64,000 nucleotides of DNA from NCBI RefSeq assembly GCF_003024195.1, contig NZ_KZ679038.1:1-64000 (forward strand). Direction: 5' to 3'. This document shows positions 9,217 through 16,750 of the stretch, in pieces; within the stretch, counting starts at the first letter, position 1, and the number at the start of each line of letters is the position of its first letter. The DNA is from Streptomyces dioscori. GTDB lineage: Bacteria > Actinomycetota > Actinomycetes > Streptomycetales > Streptomycetaceae. The notes below the pieces were generated by a model. The model saw only the letters and a program-made list of their open reading frames with translations. It was not told where the DNA came from and searched no databases. The translations under genes were made by a program, and so were the position numbers.

Positions 9217-10974
9217 GTGGACCTTGGTGGTGGGACGTGGCAGCGACTGACCGCCGTGGTGCTCGTCATGGCGGTGGCGGCCGGGTGTACGGGGCAGGGC
9301 GAAGGCGCGGGCGGCGGAAGCGACGTAGAACTGCTGCGGAACCACGACTGGACGCAGATGCCGGGCACCACCGTGCGGAAGGACATCCTGCGGGTGAGCG
9401 CATCGGATCGGCACATCGTCGAGCAGGACTCCTCCGGCGGCCAGCCCAACCCCCCGCTGAACCTGGCCGGCCCGCATCTCAGGTCCGGCGGCGACTTCAC
9501 CGTCACCGCGCGCATGTCCGGTGTGGGTGACGATGACGGCGACTCATGGCTGCGGCTGTACGGACGGGTGCCGGTCATCTACGACGAGTGGCGGCAGGAG
9601 CGGTCCTCACTCCGCGTCGGCGTGACCGCCGACGGACAAGTGAACGTACAGATATGGGACGGCGAGGGCGATGAGCCGGCCACCTCCAAGGACTTCGACT
9701 GCGACTGCTCCGGGACGGTGACACTCGCCGTGTCGAGCATCGGTGACACCTTCCGCGTGAAAGCCGACGGACGGCGGCTGGGAACCGTGCAGGACCCGGG
9801 GGTGTTCGCCGAGGGCACTGTCTGGTTCGGTCTGGAGGCGGGCGCGGGCGACGCGGACGCGGGCGAAGACGAGCGCCGCGAGGGATGGCGTCTGACACAG
9901 CTGACCGCGCGGGCGGAGAGCGGCGACTCGCTTCGCGTGATCAAGGCGCCGCAGCTACGCCAGGAACAGTCCGACGACTCACTGCGTGCGCGGGTAGCAG
10001 ACGTGGGGCGGCCGTTCGACGTCGGCACCGCTGTGGCCGAGAATCCGCTGCTCACCGACTCACGCTACCGGGCGCTCGCGGGGAGCCAGTTCTCCATGCT
10101 CACTCCGGAGAACGCGTTCAAGCCACAGTTCCTCCACCCACGCCGGGGCGTCTACGACTTCCGCGACGCGGACCTGCTCGTACGTTTCGCCCGCGCGAAC
10201 GAGATGAAGGTGCACGCGCACACCCTCGTCTGGCACGAGGCTCTGCCCAACTGGATGCGGGAGAACGACGACCCCGAGGAGGTGCGCCGGACCATGCTCG
10301 GGCACATCGCCATGGTCGCCGGGCACTTCAAGGGAAAAGTCGCGGAATGGGATGTGGTCAACGAGCCCATGTCCGACGACGAGAAGAGCTACACCAACGG
10401 GGACCTCGGTCTGCGCTCCGAGCAGAGCCCGTGGTTCGAGGCCATGGGCGAGGAGTACATCGACGAGGCGTTCAGGGCCGCCCACCGGGCCGATCCGAAG
10501 GCACGGCTGTTCCTCAACGAGTACGGGGTCGAGGAGGAAGGCGAGCGGTGGGACGCCCTTTACGATCTGGTCGAGCGGCTCAAGGAACGCGGCGTACCGA
10601 TCGACGGCGTGGGTTTCCAGAACCATGAGTACGCACCCGGCGACCGCATCGACCCGGAGACCTTCCGCAGCCATGTGCGGGATCTGGCGGAACTCGGGGT
10701 TCAGGCACGGGTGTCGGAGATGGACGTCCCCATAGGTGAGGACGAGGAGGACGGGCGGCAGATTCAGGCTGATGAGATGGCGGGCAAGCTACGGGTCTGC
10801 CTGGAGGAGCCGAACTGCACGTCGTTCTCCACCTGGGGATTCACCGACCGGTACGGTTCCACCGCCGACACCAGGATCTATCCTCCGCGCACGGCCGATT
10901 CCCTGCCGTGGGACGCGGCCCTGCGGCCGAAGCTGGCGTACGAGCGCCTGCTCAAGGCCTTTGACGAGGCGTGA
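9217..10974 (+). CDS. GH10 endo-1,4-beta-xylanase, surface lipoprotein
   Basis: A 585-residue secreted glycoside hydrolase. Residues 1-24 are a lipoprotein signal ending in the lipobox VAAGC. Residues about 30-250 form a beta-rich LamG-like domain (SWLRLYGRVPVIYDEW, FRVKADGRRLGTVQDPG). From about 265 to the end is a GH10 (beta/alpha)8 barrel with FSMLTPENAFKP, HTLVWHEALPNW, acid/base Glu383 in WDVVNEPM and nucleophile Glu501 in VSEMDVP. It should cleave internal xylan bonds outside the cell, anchored to the membrane. The GTG at 9217 is preceded by GGGAGGGG; a GTG at 9163 would place non-signal residues in front of the signal peptide. No carbohydrate-binding module of a known type is evident. 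The xylo-oligosaccharide genes at 46.6-57.6 kb could use its products. Confidence 0.92.
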   Translation: MDLGGGTWQRLTAVVLVMAVAAGCTGQGEGAGGGSDVELLRNHDWTQMPGTTVRKDILRVSASDRHIVEQDSSGGQPNPPLNLAGPHLRSGGDFTVTARMSGVGDDDGDSWLRLYGRVPVIYDEWRQERSSLRVGVTADGQVNVQIWDGEGDEPATSKDFDCDCSGTVTLAVSSIGDTFRVKADGRRLGTVQDPGVFAEGTVWFGLEAGAGDADAGEDERREGWRLTQLTARAESGDSLRVIKAPQLRQEQSDDSLRARVADVGRPFDVGTAVAENPLLTDSRYRALAGSQFSMLTPENAFKPQFLHPRRGVYDFRDADLLVRFARANEMKVHAHTLVWHEALPNWMRENDDPEEVRRTMLGHIAMVAGHFKGKVAEWDVVNEPMSDDEKSYTNGDLGLRSEQSPWFEAMGEEYIDEAFRAAHRADPKARLFLNEYGVEEEGERWDALYDLVERLKERGVPIDGVGFQNHEYAPGDRIDPETFRSHVRDLAELGVQARVSEMDVPIGEDEEDGRQIQADEMAGKLRVCLEEPNCTSFSTWGFTDRYGSTADTRIYPPRTADSLPWDAALRPKLAYERLLKAFDEA

Positions 10975-10997
10975 GGAAGCAAGGTGCGATCTCTCGG

Positions 10998-11051
10998 TGC
11001 GAGTGGGCGTCCTGGTAGCAGTAGGTGAGTGCCGGCGGCGTGGAGCGCCGA
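10998..11051. repeat. short imperfect repeat, copy 1, before the FG-GAP gene
   Basis: GTGCGAGTGGGCG, CTGGTAGCAG and AGGTGAGTG recur in the same order near 12942-12994, giving about 75% identity over roughly 50 bp by eye. The two copies flank the FG-GAP gene. The rest of the spacer 10975-11229 holds no convincing gene. These may be ends of decayed insertion elements. Confidence 0.45.
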
Positions 11052-11229
11052 CTGCTTGCCGGCAGCGCGTGCATGAGGACCGACGAACTCGCCAAGTCCC
11101 TCGCCACACCCGGCCCTTCGGGCGTCGTGCTGCCTGCGGTGCTGCGGTTGTTCGCGCCGACTTCCCTGGACCGAGGCGGTGAGGCGGACCGTGCATCTCG
11201 GCCGAAGCCACTTCGCCCCGGTCGGACTT

Positions 11230-11262
11230 GACGGTGGGGCGGCACCGGGCCGCCCCACCGTC
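11230..11262. terminator. strong hairpin downstream of the FG-GAP gene
   Basis: GACGGTGGGGCGGC and GCCGCCCCACCGTC pair perfectly over 14 bp around an ACCGG loop. The hairpin lies about 20 bp past the stop codon of the minus-strand FG-GAP gene, and there is no U-tract, which is common for actinobacterial terminators. Confidence 0.75.
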
Positions 11263-11282
11263 GGTGCCCGCAGGCCGATCGG

Positions 11283-12773
11283 TCAGCGCAGGAGCGCGCC
11301 GAAGCGGGCGCCCGTGGCGGGCGCCGCAAGGTCGCCGGCGCCGAACGCGAGGGACGACGTGGCCGTGAGACCGGTCGCCGTGCCGCGCAGCACCCAGACC
11401 GCGCCGTTCCAGCTGTTCTCGGCCTGGGAACCGGCCGCGAGGTCGGCGTGGCCGTCACCGTCGACGTCCAGGAGCGCGCTGCTCACGCCGAACTCGTCTC
11501 CGCTCTCGGCGACTCCGGGGACACCGGCGGTGTCCTGGTGGAAGGTCTGCGTACCGGCGCCCGTGACACCGGAGGCGCTGCCGGGGACCAGGGCGACGGA
11601 CCCGGCGTCGGTGATGTCGCCGATGTCCTCGCCCGAGATGCCGAGCGCGATGTCGCCGAAGCCGTCACCGTTGACGTCCGCCACCGAGACCGTGGAGCCG
11701 AGCCCGTCGCCCTCCTCCTCCACGCCGGGGAAGCCGGGCAGGTCCTGGTCGAAGGTCTGGACGCGCTCCTCGGACAGGCCGGAGGCCGACCCGAACGCGA
11801 TCTGGACCTTGTCGCCGGCCCAGTAGTTGCCCACCACGACGTCGTCGAACCCGTCGTTGTTCACGTCCCCGATGCCGGTGCCCGTACCGGTCGCCGTGCC
11901 GTCCGAGGGGACCCAGCCGCTGGTGAAGCCCGTGCTGCCGCCGCCGAGAAGCAGACGGTTGCCGTACTGGCCGTCGCCCGCGTACTGCCAGGCGACGATG
12001 TCGTCCTTGCCGTCGCCGTTGACGTCGCCGGTCCGGGTGGAGGGGATGGGCCCGGTGATCGAGTCGCCGTCCTCCTGGCAGCCGCTGGTGGTGGTGGCGC
12101 AGGACGCGTCGTTGGCGTCGTAGCCCCACCAGTCGGCCTTGTCCAGCAGCGGCAGGGCGGCGGTGGGCTGTCCGGCGCGGGTGACCGGGCCCTTCCACAC
12201 GGTGGCGTTACCGCTCGACGGGTCGTCGCCCGCGCCGGTCAGGTAGGAGAACAGGGCGAGGTCCGTCTTGCCGTCGCCGTCGAAGTCGCCGGTCGTGGGC
12301 GACTGCCCGTACCCGGGTACGGCCGTGCCACCGGTGAGTCCGGAAGCAGAGCCCCAGAGGATGACGGAGCCGGGACTGCCGCCCGAGATCACCAGGTCGC
12401 TGAAGCCGTCGCCGTCCAGGTCGCCCTTGGTGAAGTTGGTCCCGAAGCGCTGGTTCGCGGTGGCGGAGCCGGGAACGCCGCTGGTGGAACGGCTGATGAG
12501 CTTCTTGTTGGCGGCGGAGATCCCATTGGCGGAGCCGTACGTGACGGCCACGTAGCCCGCCTTGGCCTTGCTGGAGATCGTGGCGTCCGGGGCCGACACG
12601 ACCAGGTCGGCGTAGCCGTCGCCGTTGAAGTCGTCCTGCGCGTCCGCGGACCCGGTGGCCGCCAGCGCCGGGCCCCCGGTGAGAACCATGGCGCCGAATC
12701 CTCCGGCGAGCAGCACCGCGGCTGCCAGGGGTGCGGTGAGCGCGGTACGGGTTCGGCGGTGTGCTCGGGACAT
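11283..12773 (-). CDS. secreted FG-GAP repeat protein
   Basis: A 496-residue extracellular protein. Residues 1-39 are a Sec signal peptide with a basic start (MSRAHRRTRTAL) and a cleavage site near GGPALAATG. The mature part is a beta-propeller of FG-GAP/integrin-alpha-like blades with repeated calcium-binding loops: DFNGDGYADLVV, DLDGDGFSDLVI, DFDGDGKTDLAL, DVNGDGKDDIVA, DVNNDGFDDVVV, DVNGDGFGDIAL and DVDGDGHADLAA. Seven such loops match a seven-bladed propeller. Proteins of this kind are common in Streptomyces secretomes; binding roles are presumed and no catalytic domain is attached. AAAGG lies about 9 bases before the ATG. It ends at a strong hairpin. Confidence 0.92.
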   Translation of the reverse strand: MSRAHRRTRTALTAPLAAAVLLAGGFGAMVLTGGPALAATGSADAQDDFNGDGYADLVVSAPDATISSKAKAGYVAVTYGSANGISAANKKLISRSTSGVPGSATANQRFGTNFTKGDLDGDGFSDLVISGGSPGSVILWGSASGLTGGTAVPGYGQSPTTGDFDGDGKTDLALFSYLTGAGDDPSSGNATVWKGPVTRAGQPTAALPLLDKADWWGYDANDASCATTTSGCQEDGDSITGPIPSTRTGDVNGDGKDDIVAWQYAGDGQYGNRLLLGGGSTGFTSGWVPSDGTATGTGTGIGDVNNDGFDDVVVGNYWAGDKVQIAFGSASGLSEERVQTFDQDLPGFPGVEEEGDGLGSTVSVADVNGDGFGDIALGISGEDIGDITDAGSVALVPGSASGVTGAGTQTFHQDTAGVPGVAESGDEFGVSSALLDVDGDGHADLAAGSQAENSWNGAVWVLRGTATGLTATSSLAFGAGDLAAPATGARFGALLR

Positions 12774-12902
12774 ACGTGAGCCTTTCGAGTCGGTCGGTTC
12801 TGTACGCGGAAGGCCGCGTTCAGTGGGTACGACTCAAGCGGGGCGATCCCAGTTGTACGTCCCAATGTCATGGATTCGTAACCACGGAGACAGGTTCTGG
12901 TG

Positions 12903-12933
12903 CTGAACTCCCTTGTTGTCTAAGGGAGTTCAG
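12903..12933. terminator. 12-bp stem-loop in intergenic DNA
   Basis: CTGAACTCCCTT and AAGGGAGTTCAG pair perfectly around the loop GTTGTCT. No gene ends immediately beside it; it lies 130 bp upstream of the FG-GAP start and next to the second short repeat, so it may be a terminator of a lost gene or an end of a decayed element. Confidence 0.5.
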
Positions 12934-12941
12934 CCCGTGTT

Positions 12942-12994
12942 GCGAGTGGGCGCGCTGGTAGCAGCAGGTGAGTGTCAACACAGCATGGAGCGCT
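12942..12994. repeat. short imperfect repeat, copy 2, behind the FG-GAP gene
   Basis: Counterpart of 10998-11051 (TGCGAGTGGGCG, CTGGTAGCAG, AGGTGAGTG, TGGAGCGC in the same order). It directly follows the 12-bp stem-loop. Confidence 0.45.
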
Positions 12995-13383
12995 GGCTTT
13001 CGGCTACTCGATCTACTTCACCAGCCTCGACGACATGGTCCGCAACCTCACAGCCGCAGAGACGGCGGGCGCCTGTACGGTCGGTGGCAGCGGCGGTCCT
13101 CGAAATCGATGGCCTGGTTGCCCTGCACACCGTCGGCCTTCACCTTCGGGCAAGGTCAAGACCAGAGCCTCCAGGCCCAAAGGGTGGGGACCAGTTCACG
13201 TCCTGCAGCCAGAGACCAAGCTGTTCCAGCGTTGTCAGCTCTCATCGACATCTCCGAGCTGCTTGATCGCGAAGTGCTGCCAAGAATCATCGACAAACGT
13301 TGCTCACTTCCGCGCCGTCGCGGATTTGATGCGGGCCGAGCCGATCGCGCGTACTGCGCGAGGCGGACTACTGCCGCAGGTGC
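12995..13383. other. degenerate stretch without a recognisable gene
   Basis: Short frames here on both strands lack family resemblance and a ribosome site. Composition is less GC-biased at third positions than in the neighbours, which suggests decayed coding DNA. I cannot name a source. Confidence 0.5.
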
Positions 13384-13411
13384 GGCCGGCCCCGCGGGCG
13401 CGGGGCCGGCC
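13384..13411. terminator. GC-rich hairpin downstream of the monooxygenase gene
   Basis: GGCCGGCCCCGC and GCGGGGCCGGCC pair perfectly over 12 bp around GGGC, 12 bp past the stop codon of the minus-strand monooxygenase gene. Confidence 0.75.
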
Positions 13412-13423
13412 GTGTGCAGTGGG

Positions 13424-13774
13424 TCAGGAGAGGGGGTGCAGCCAGTGGGCCTCCAGTTCCCCCTCGACCAGGTTCGCGATGGCGGCGAAGTACGTCTGCA
13501 TGAACGGCTGCGAGACGTGCGCCAGCAGATGGGCGCCGGAGGACCAGCGCTCGTAGAAGGCGAAGGCGCCCGGCTGTTCCGGCGTGGTGTGCACCACGTA
13601 CTGCTCACATCCGTCCTCCTTGCGGGTGAGGCCGATGATCGCCTGGATCTCGTTCAGCATCCGGCCCTCCTCGCCCGCCTTGGCCCGGGCGTATCCATAG
13701 ACCGCGACCGGCGTCTGCGAGGCGAGGATGGCAGCGGGGATGAGGCCGTCGGGTGTCGTGTCGTCAGTACTCAT
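13424..13774 (-). CDS. antibiotic biosynthesis monooxygenase (ABM) domain protein
   Basis: A 116-residue protein with one ABM-type dimeric alpha/beta barrel: TPVAVYGYARAKAGEEGRML, IIGLTRKEDGCEQYVVHT, then GAFAFYERWSSGAHLLAHVS and the closing helix FMQTYFAAIANLVEGELEAH. Members are cofactor-free or haem-binding small monooxygenases acting on quinols or similar compounds. The ATG at 13774 has AGGACC just upstream. It is divergent from a MerR regulator; a dyad in the promoter spacer suggests MerR-type activation, so the gene probably responds to the compound sensed by that regulator. Confidence 0.85.
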   Translation of the reverse strand: MSTDDTTPDGLIPAAILASQTPVAVYGYARAKAGEEGRMLNEIQAIIGLTRKEDGCEQYVVHTTPEQPGAFAFYERWSSGAHLLAHVSQPFMQTYFAAIANLVEGELEAHWLHPLS

Positions 13775-13837
13775 GAGGTCCTACTCCGTCGTGATCGGTT
13801 CCGCCGGTTTTGATGGCCGGCTGTCGGAGTGTAAAAG

Positions 13838-13853
13838 TTGACGCTGACGTCAA
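13838..13853. promoter_or_regulatory. MerR-type operator in the ABM/MerR divergent promoter
   Basis: TTGACG-CTGA-CGTCAA is a perfect inverted repeat. Read toward the monooxygenase gene it sits between a -35-like TTGCCC and a -10-like TTACAC about 19 bp apart. An overlong 19-20 bp spacer holding the dyad is the hallmark of promoters that MerR-family proteins untwist to activate. Confidence 0.65.
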
Positions 13854-13933
13854 GGGCAAGTCGGGTGACGGACCCCGGGACTGCCCGGCAGCGACCGGGA
13901 CCCGGTGGCACGTGGAGCAGAGGGAGCGGCGGG

Positions 13934-14308
13934 ATGCGGATCGGCGAGGTGGCATCGGCCGCGGGAGTGAGCACGCGGGCGCTGCGCTACTACGAGCAGC
14001 AACAGCTCATCGTGTCGAGCCGCAGCGCAGGCGGGCAGCGCCTCTACGCCCCGGACACGGTCGAGCGGGTGCGGTGGATCCAGCTCCTCTACGCTGCCGG
14101 GCTGAGCAGCCGGACGATCGTGGAGTTCCTGCCGTGCGTGCACACCGGTATCGCCGGCCCGGAGATGATCGCCCGGCTTCGCGCGGAGCGGGACCGCCTC
14201 GACGAGCACATGCGGGATCTTGCCGCCACGCGGGCCCGACTGGACTCAGTCCTCGCCGCGGCCGAGTTCGACGCGACACGGTCGGGCGATGAGGCCGCGG
14301 AGGTCTGA
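13934..14308 (+). CDS. MerR family transcriptional regulator
   Basis: A 124-residue regulator. Residues 1-70 are a MerR winged HTH (MRIGEVASAAGVSTRALRYY, then QRLYAPDTVERVRWIQLL), followed by the dimerisation coiled coil (MIARLRAERDRLDEHMRDLA). The effector part is short and has no Cys pair for metals, so a small-molecule or redox-independent signal is more likely than metal sensing. GGGAG precedes the ATG at 13934; frames upstream are not MerR-like. Divergent from the ABM gene and presumably its activator through the dyad at 13838-13853. Confidence 0.9.
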   Translation: MRIGEVASAAGVSTRALRYYEQQQLIVSSRSAGGQRLYAPDTVERVRWIQLLYAAGLSSRTIVEFLPCVHTGIAGPEMIARLRAERDRLDEHMRDLAATRARLDSVLAAAEFDATRSGDEAAEV

Positions 14309-14356
14309 GGCTCGACCGGCACGCGTCGACCTTGGCCCGGTACCGAGGCCGAGGCC

Positions 14357-14380
14357 GGTGCCGGTGCCGGTGCCGGTGCC
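14357..14380. repeat. GGTGCC hexanucleotide, four tandem copies
   Basis: Four perfect copies of GGTGCC in the 237-bp spacer between the MerR and DinB-like genes. The spacer holds no other recognisable feature; a minus-strand frame across it has plausible codon use but no start or family match. Confidence 0.6.
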
Positions 14381-14546
14381 GACGAGCTGGTCCTCCATGG
14401 CCTCGCGGTAACCGACGACCGCATCCGGGCCGAGGGCATCGAAGAGGTCCTGGTAGTTCTCGCGAGAAACAACGCTACTGGCTGATCCGCAGGTCAGACG
14501 AACCTTTCCGGTGCTCTGGGGTCAGAAGCCGATCGGGGCCAAGCTC

Positions 14547-15059
14547 TCAGCCCCAGTTGTGGTCTCCGGTGAAGCCGTCGATGGCCTCACGCAGGATGTC
14601 GGCATGACCCGTATGCCGGGCGACTTCTTCGAGCATGTGGATCAGTGCCCAGCGCAGTGAAACGGTGGCGCCGTCGAAGAACGCGAAGGCAGTGCCGGTG
14701 GTGTCGATGTCGAGGCTCTCGATCGCCTCGTCAGCGGCAGCGCGAGAGCGGGCATAGAAGTCCAGGATGTCTTTGGCCGACTCGTCGGCAGCCACGTGCC
14801 AGTCGGACGCCTCGTCGCCTTCGACTTCGAAGGGAAGGGGATTGCACTCGCGGCCGAACGTCAGGCAGAACCAGCCGAGTTCAGCGCCGGCGAGGTGCTT
14901 GAGCAGCCCGATCAGGCTCATGCCGGACGGCGTCACCGGGCGGCGCAGCTGGTCGTCGCCGAGGCCCTCAAGTTTCCACAGGAGCGCGTCGCGGTGTCGG
15001 TTCAGGGCGGTGTGCAGGCTTTCCTTCTCGCCGCCGGTGAACGGCACGTGCTTGACCAT
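14547..15059 (-). CDS. DinB-like (DUF664) four-helix protein
   Basis: A 170-residue protein of the DinB/YfiT superfamily, DUF664 branch. It shows the four-helix pattern and conserved metal-site histidines: a first helix with HTALNRHRDALLWKLEGL, the TPSGMSLIGLLKHLAGAELG motif with one His, and a last helix LRWALIHMLEEVARHTGHAD carrying two more. In actinobacteria relatives act as mycothiol-dependent transferases or detoxification proteins; this one has no proven substrate. AGGG lies about 9 bases upstream of the ATG. It stands alone on the minus strand. Confidence 0.85.
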   Translation of the reverse strand: MVKHVPFTGGEKESLHTALNRHRDALLWKLEGLGDDQLRRPVTPSGMSLIGLLKHLAGAELGWFCLTFGRECNPLPFEVEGDEASDWHVAADESAKDILDFYARSRAAADEAIESLDIDTTGTAFAFFDGATVSLRWALIHMLEEVARHTGHADILREAIDGFTGDHNWG

Positions 15060-15141
15060 GTCCAGACCCTAGTGGCTCGGTCGCGGTTCAGGGCACCGTC
15101 GGCGGCACCCAGTCCGATTGCGCCCAGTCGTCGCACTCGGG

Positions 15142-15834
15142 TCAGCCTGAGAGGTCCACCACATTGGCTTTCGGTGGCTCGACATCCAGCGGGGTGTCGA
15201 AGTCACTGTAGGAGGTGACGGTGCGGAATTCGGGGCTCTTGTACACCACCCGGTAGATGTAGGGCTTGCCCTTCGTGGCCACGTGGAAGGTGTATGTGCC
15301 GCCCTTGTCCGACTCGTCGGTGACCACAAGGTTGGCCGTCGGCATCCCGTCGACCTTGTCGGTCTTGCCCTTGGCGACTTTCCCGAACGAGGCGAACGGA
15401 AGAGTGCAATCCGTCAGTCCCTTCTCGCCGGCCGGTGCGGCCGGATCCACGGTTGTCCTGCCCCAGTTCTTCTGGTCCGTCCGCCCTTTGGTATCCATAC
15501 CGGACAGCTGCATGTGCTTCAGGTTCGGCCGGACGTAATCGGTGTCGCCGATACGGATCTGCTCGAACTTCTCGCCCGTGCTGCCGGCTGAAGTGAAGGA
15601 ACAGGTGCCCTTCAGGTCCGTCCTCATCCGGGTGGAACTCCAACGCCCATCCTTCATCGTCGAGCGCCCCGTGATCGTCACCGCCTGGAGGGACTTCATG
15701 GCTTTGTTCGCCTCGCCGAGCATCTGCGCAGCCGACTGCTCCCGCGGTCCCGCACCCTCGGAGCATCCCGTGAGCGCAACGGCCAGCGCGATACACGTAA
15801 CGCCGGATGCCGTAGCACCAGATGGTTTGCGCAT
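15142..15834 (-). CDS. putative lipoprotein, LppX/LolA-like fold suspected
   Basis: A 230-residue exported lipoprotein. The signal peptide MRKPSGATASGVTCIALAVA ends in the lipobox ALTGC (Cys at about 24). The mature part opens with an amphipathic helix (AAQMLGEANKAMKSLQAVTI) followed by repeated strands such as TGRSTMKDGRWSS and TYTFHVATKGKPYIYRVVYK. This layout resembles LolA/LppX/LprG-like half-barrels that carry lipids or serve as sensor-linked lipoproteins. I place the start at 15834 because AGGGGGA lies 6 bases upstream; an ATG 30 bases earlier would precede the basic signal start. It follows a PemK-like gene by 26 bp, so the two are probably co-transcribed. Confidence 0.75.
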   Translation of the reverse strand: MRKPSGATASGVTCIALAVALTGCSEGAGPREQSAAQMLGEANKAMKSLQAVTITGRSTMKDGRWSSTRMRTDLKGTCSFTSAGSTGEKFEQIRIGDTDYVRPNLKHMQLSGMDTKGRTDQKNWGRTTVDPAAPAGEKGLTDCTLPFASFGKVAKGKTDKVDGMPTANLVVTDESDKGGTYTFHVATKGKPYIYRVVYKSPEFRTVTSYSDFDTPLDVEPPKANVVDLSG

Positions 15835-15860
15835 GATCGTTCCCCCTGAGTTTGAAGCGA

Positions 15861-16232
15861 TCATGATAGCGGCAGCCGTGGCCCTGCCTGTTCGAATGAT
15901 CGAGTGGCCTCAGCAAGTCGGAGAGCGTCGTCGATCTCGCTGAGCTTCACGGAGGACAGGACGGCCGCCCGCTCCAGCAGGTCGTCCCGGGACACAGTGG
16001 TCAGCCACGTGCACGGAGTGAAGCCTGGCCGCGGGAACGCGAGCCGCAGCACGCCTTCGAACGGCAGTCCTTCGCTGGCGCCGACCGTCACTTCGATGCC
16101 CAGACCGCTGATGTCGACGCCCGCCGGAGCAACGACCTGCATCACCCGGATCCCGGATGTGTCGTCCCCCGACAGCAGTACGACCAACCTCCGCTCGTCG
16201 AACTGAACCCACCAGACTTCGCCACGTTGCAC
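15861..16232 (-). CDS. PemK/MazF-like toxin-fold protein without visible antitoxin
   Basis: A 123-residue protein of the PemK/MazF SH3-like barrel class. It starts VQRGEVWWVQFDERRLVVLL, the usual RGE(I/V)WW opening, and ends with TTVSRDDLLERAAVLSSVKL and IDDALRLAEAT, like the closing helix of MazF proteins. The canonical Thr-rich RNA-cleavage loop is not obvious, so nuclease activity is uncertain. GTG at 16232 follows GGAGG at 5-base spacing, while an ATG further up does not. No small antitoxin gene overlaps or precedes it; the gene behind it is a lipoprotein. It may be a domesticated toxin fold. Confidence 0.7.
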   Translation of the reverse strand: MQRGEVWWVQFDERRLVVLLSGDDTSGIRVMQVVAPAGVDISGLGIEVTVGASEGLPFEGVLRLAFPRPGFTPCTWLTTVSRDDLLERAAVLSSVKLSEIDDALRLAEATRSFEQAGPRLPLS

Positions 16233-16658
16233 AAGTCCTCCAAATACAGGACGGCAGGCAGACGCTGCGCGACCTTGACGCGCTGTGGAGACGGGCGCGG
16301 CCACCGTTGATCATCGGTGTGTGAGGACTGAAGATCATGCGGTGGACGCAGGTCACAGCGTAGACCTTGCCCGCCGACAGGGAGTGTTCGACGGCTTGAT
16401 CAGCCGGACAGCGGGACGGTTGACGCGAGTGAAAGTGCGGCGTGGGAAAGGGAGTTGGTACTCGGCCTGCTGCCCGACCTGCCGCGCAAGAACTGCTGGA
16501 CCACCGCTGAGCTGGCTGACTGGCTGGCCGGCCGGCCGGCCAGTCAGCCAAGCTGCCCCCGCTTCGCTCCTTAACCATCTGCTGTTGCCCGGATGGTGGA
16601 CCGGAGTGTTCCGGTTCACCATCCGGTCAGCGGCGGGCTCAGGACGGGAATGAGAGAA
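16233..16658. other. gene-poor spacer with a long dyad
   Basis: No convincing coding frame on either strand. It contains a dyad, GGCTGACTGGC (16514-16524) facing GCCAGTCAGCC (16539-16549), with alternating GGCC between them; this could be a terminator-like hairpin or a recombination remnant. Confidence 0.55.
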
Positions 16659-16694
16659 TCTACACTGCGATTATAAAACTCGACGTCGTGTAGA
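16659..16694. promoter_or_regulatory. operator-like repeats upstream of the SDR-TetR operon
   Basis: TCTACAC (16659-16665) and GTGTAGA (16688-16694) form an inverted repeat across an AT-rich stretch (ATTATAAAACT), and CGACGTCG (16681-16688) inside is a perfect palindrome. This is the most AT-rich spot of the neighbourhood, 57 bp before the SDR start, so promoter plus TetR operator is the likely reading. Confidence 0.45.
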
Positions 16695-16750
16695 CTTTTT
16701 TGGTGAGGGAGCACGACGGGGCTCCCCACAAGCATTCACCGGAGGAGAAA

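Noticed and set aside
11283..12773. Large plus-strand frame of 443 codons opposite the FG-GAP gene
   Set aside because: It is antisense to a protein with seven calcium-loop repeats and a signal peptide, and has no independent support.
12968..13813. Plus-strand frames of 194 and 281 codons in the spacer before the ABM gene
   Set aside because: They overlap the supported ABM gene or its terminator, overlap each other and show no family signature.
16233..16650. Antitoxin gene for the PemK-like protein
   Set aside because: I looked for a short frame with a ribosome site upstream of or overlapping the toxin-like gene on both strands. The candidates lie across a GGCC-rich dyad and have unlikely composition.
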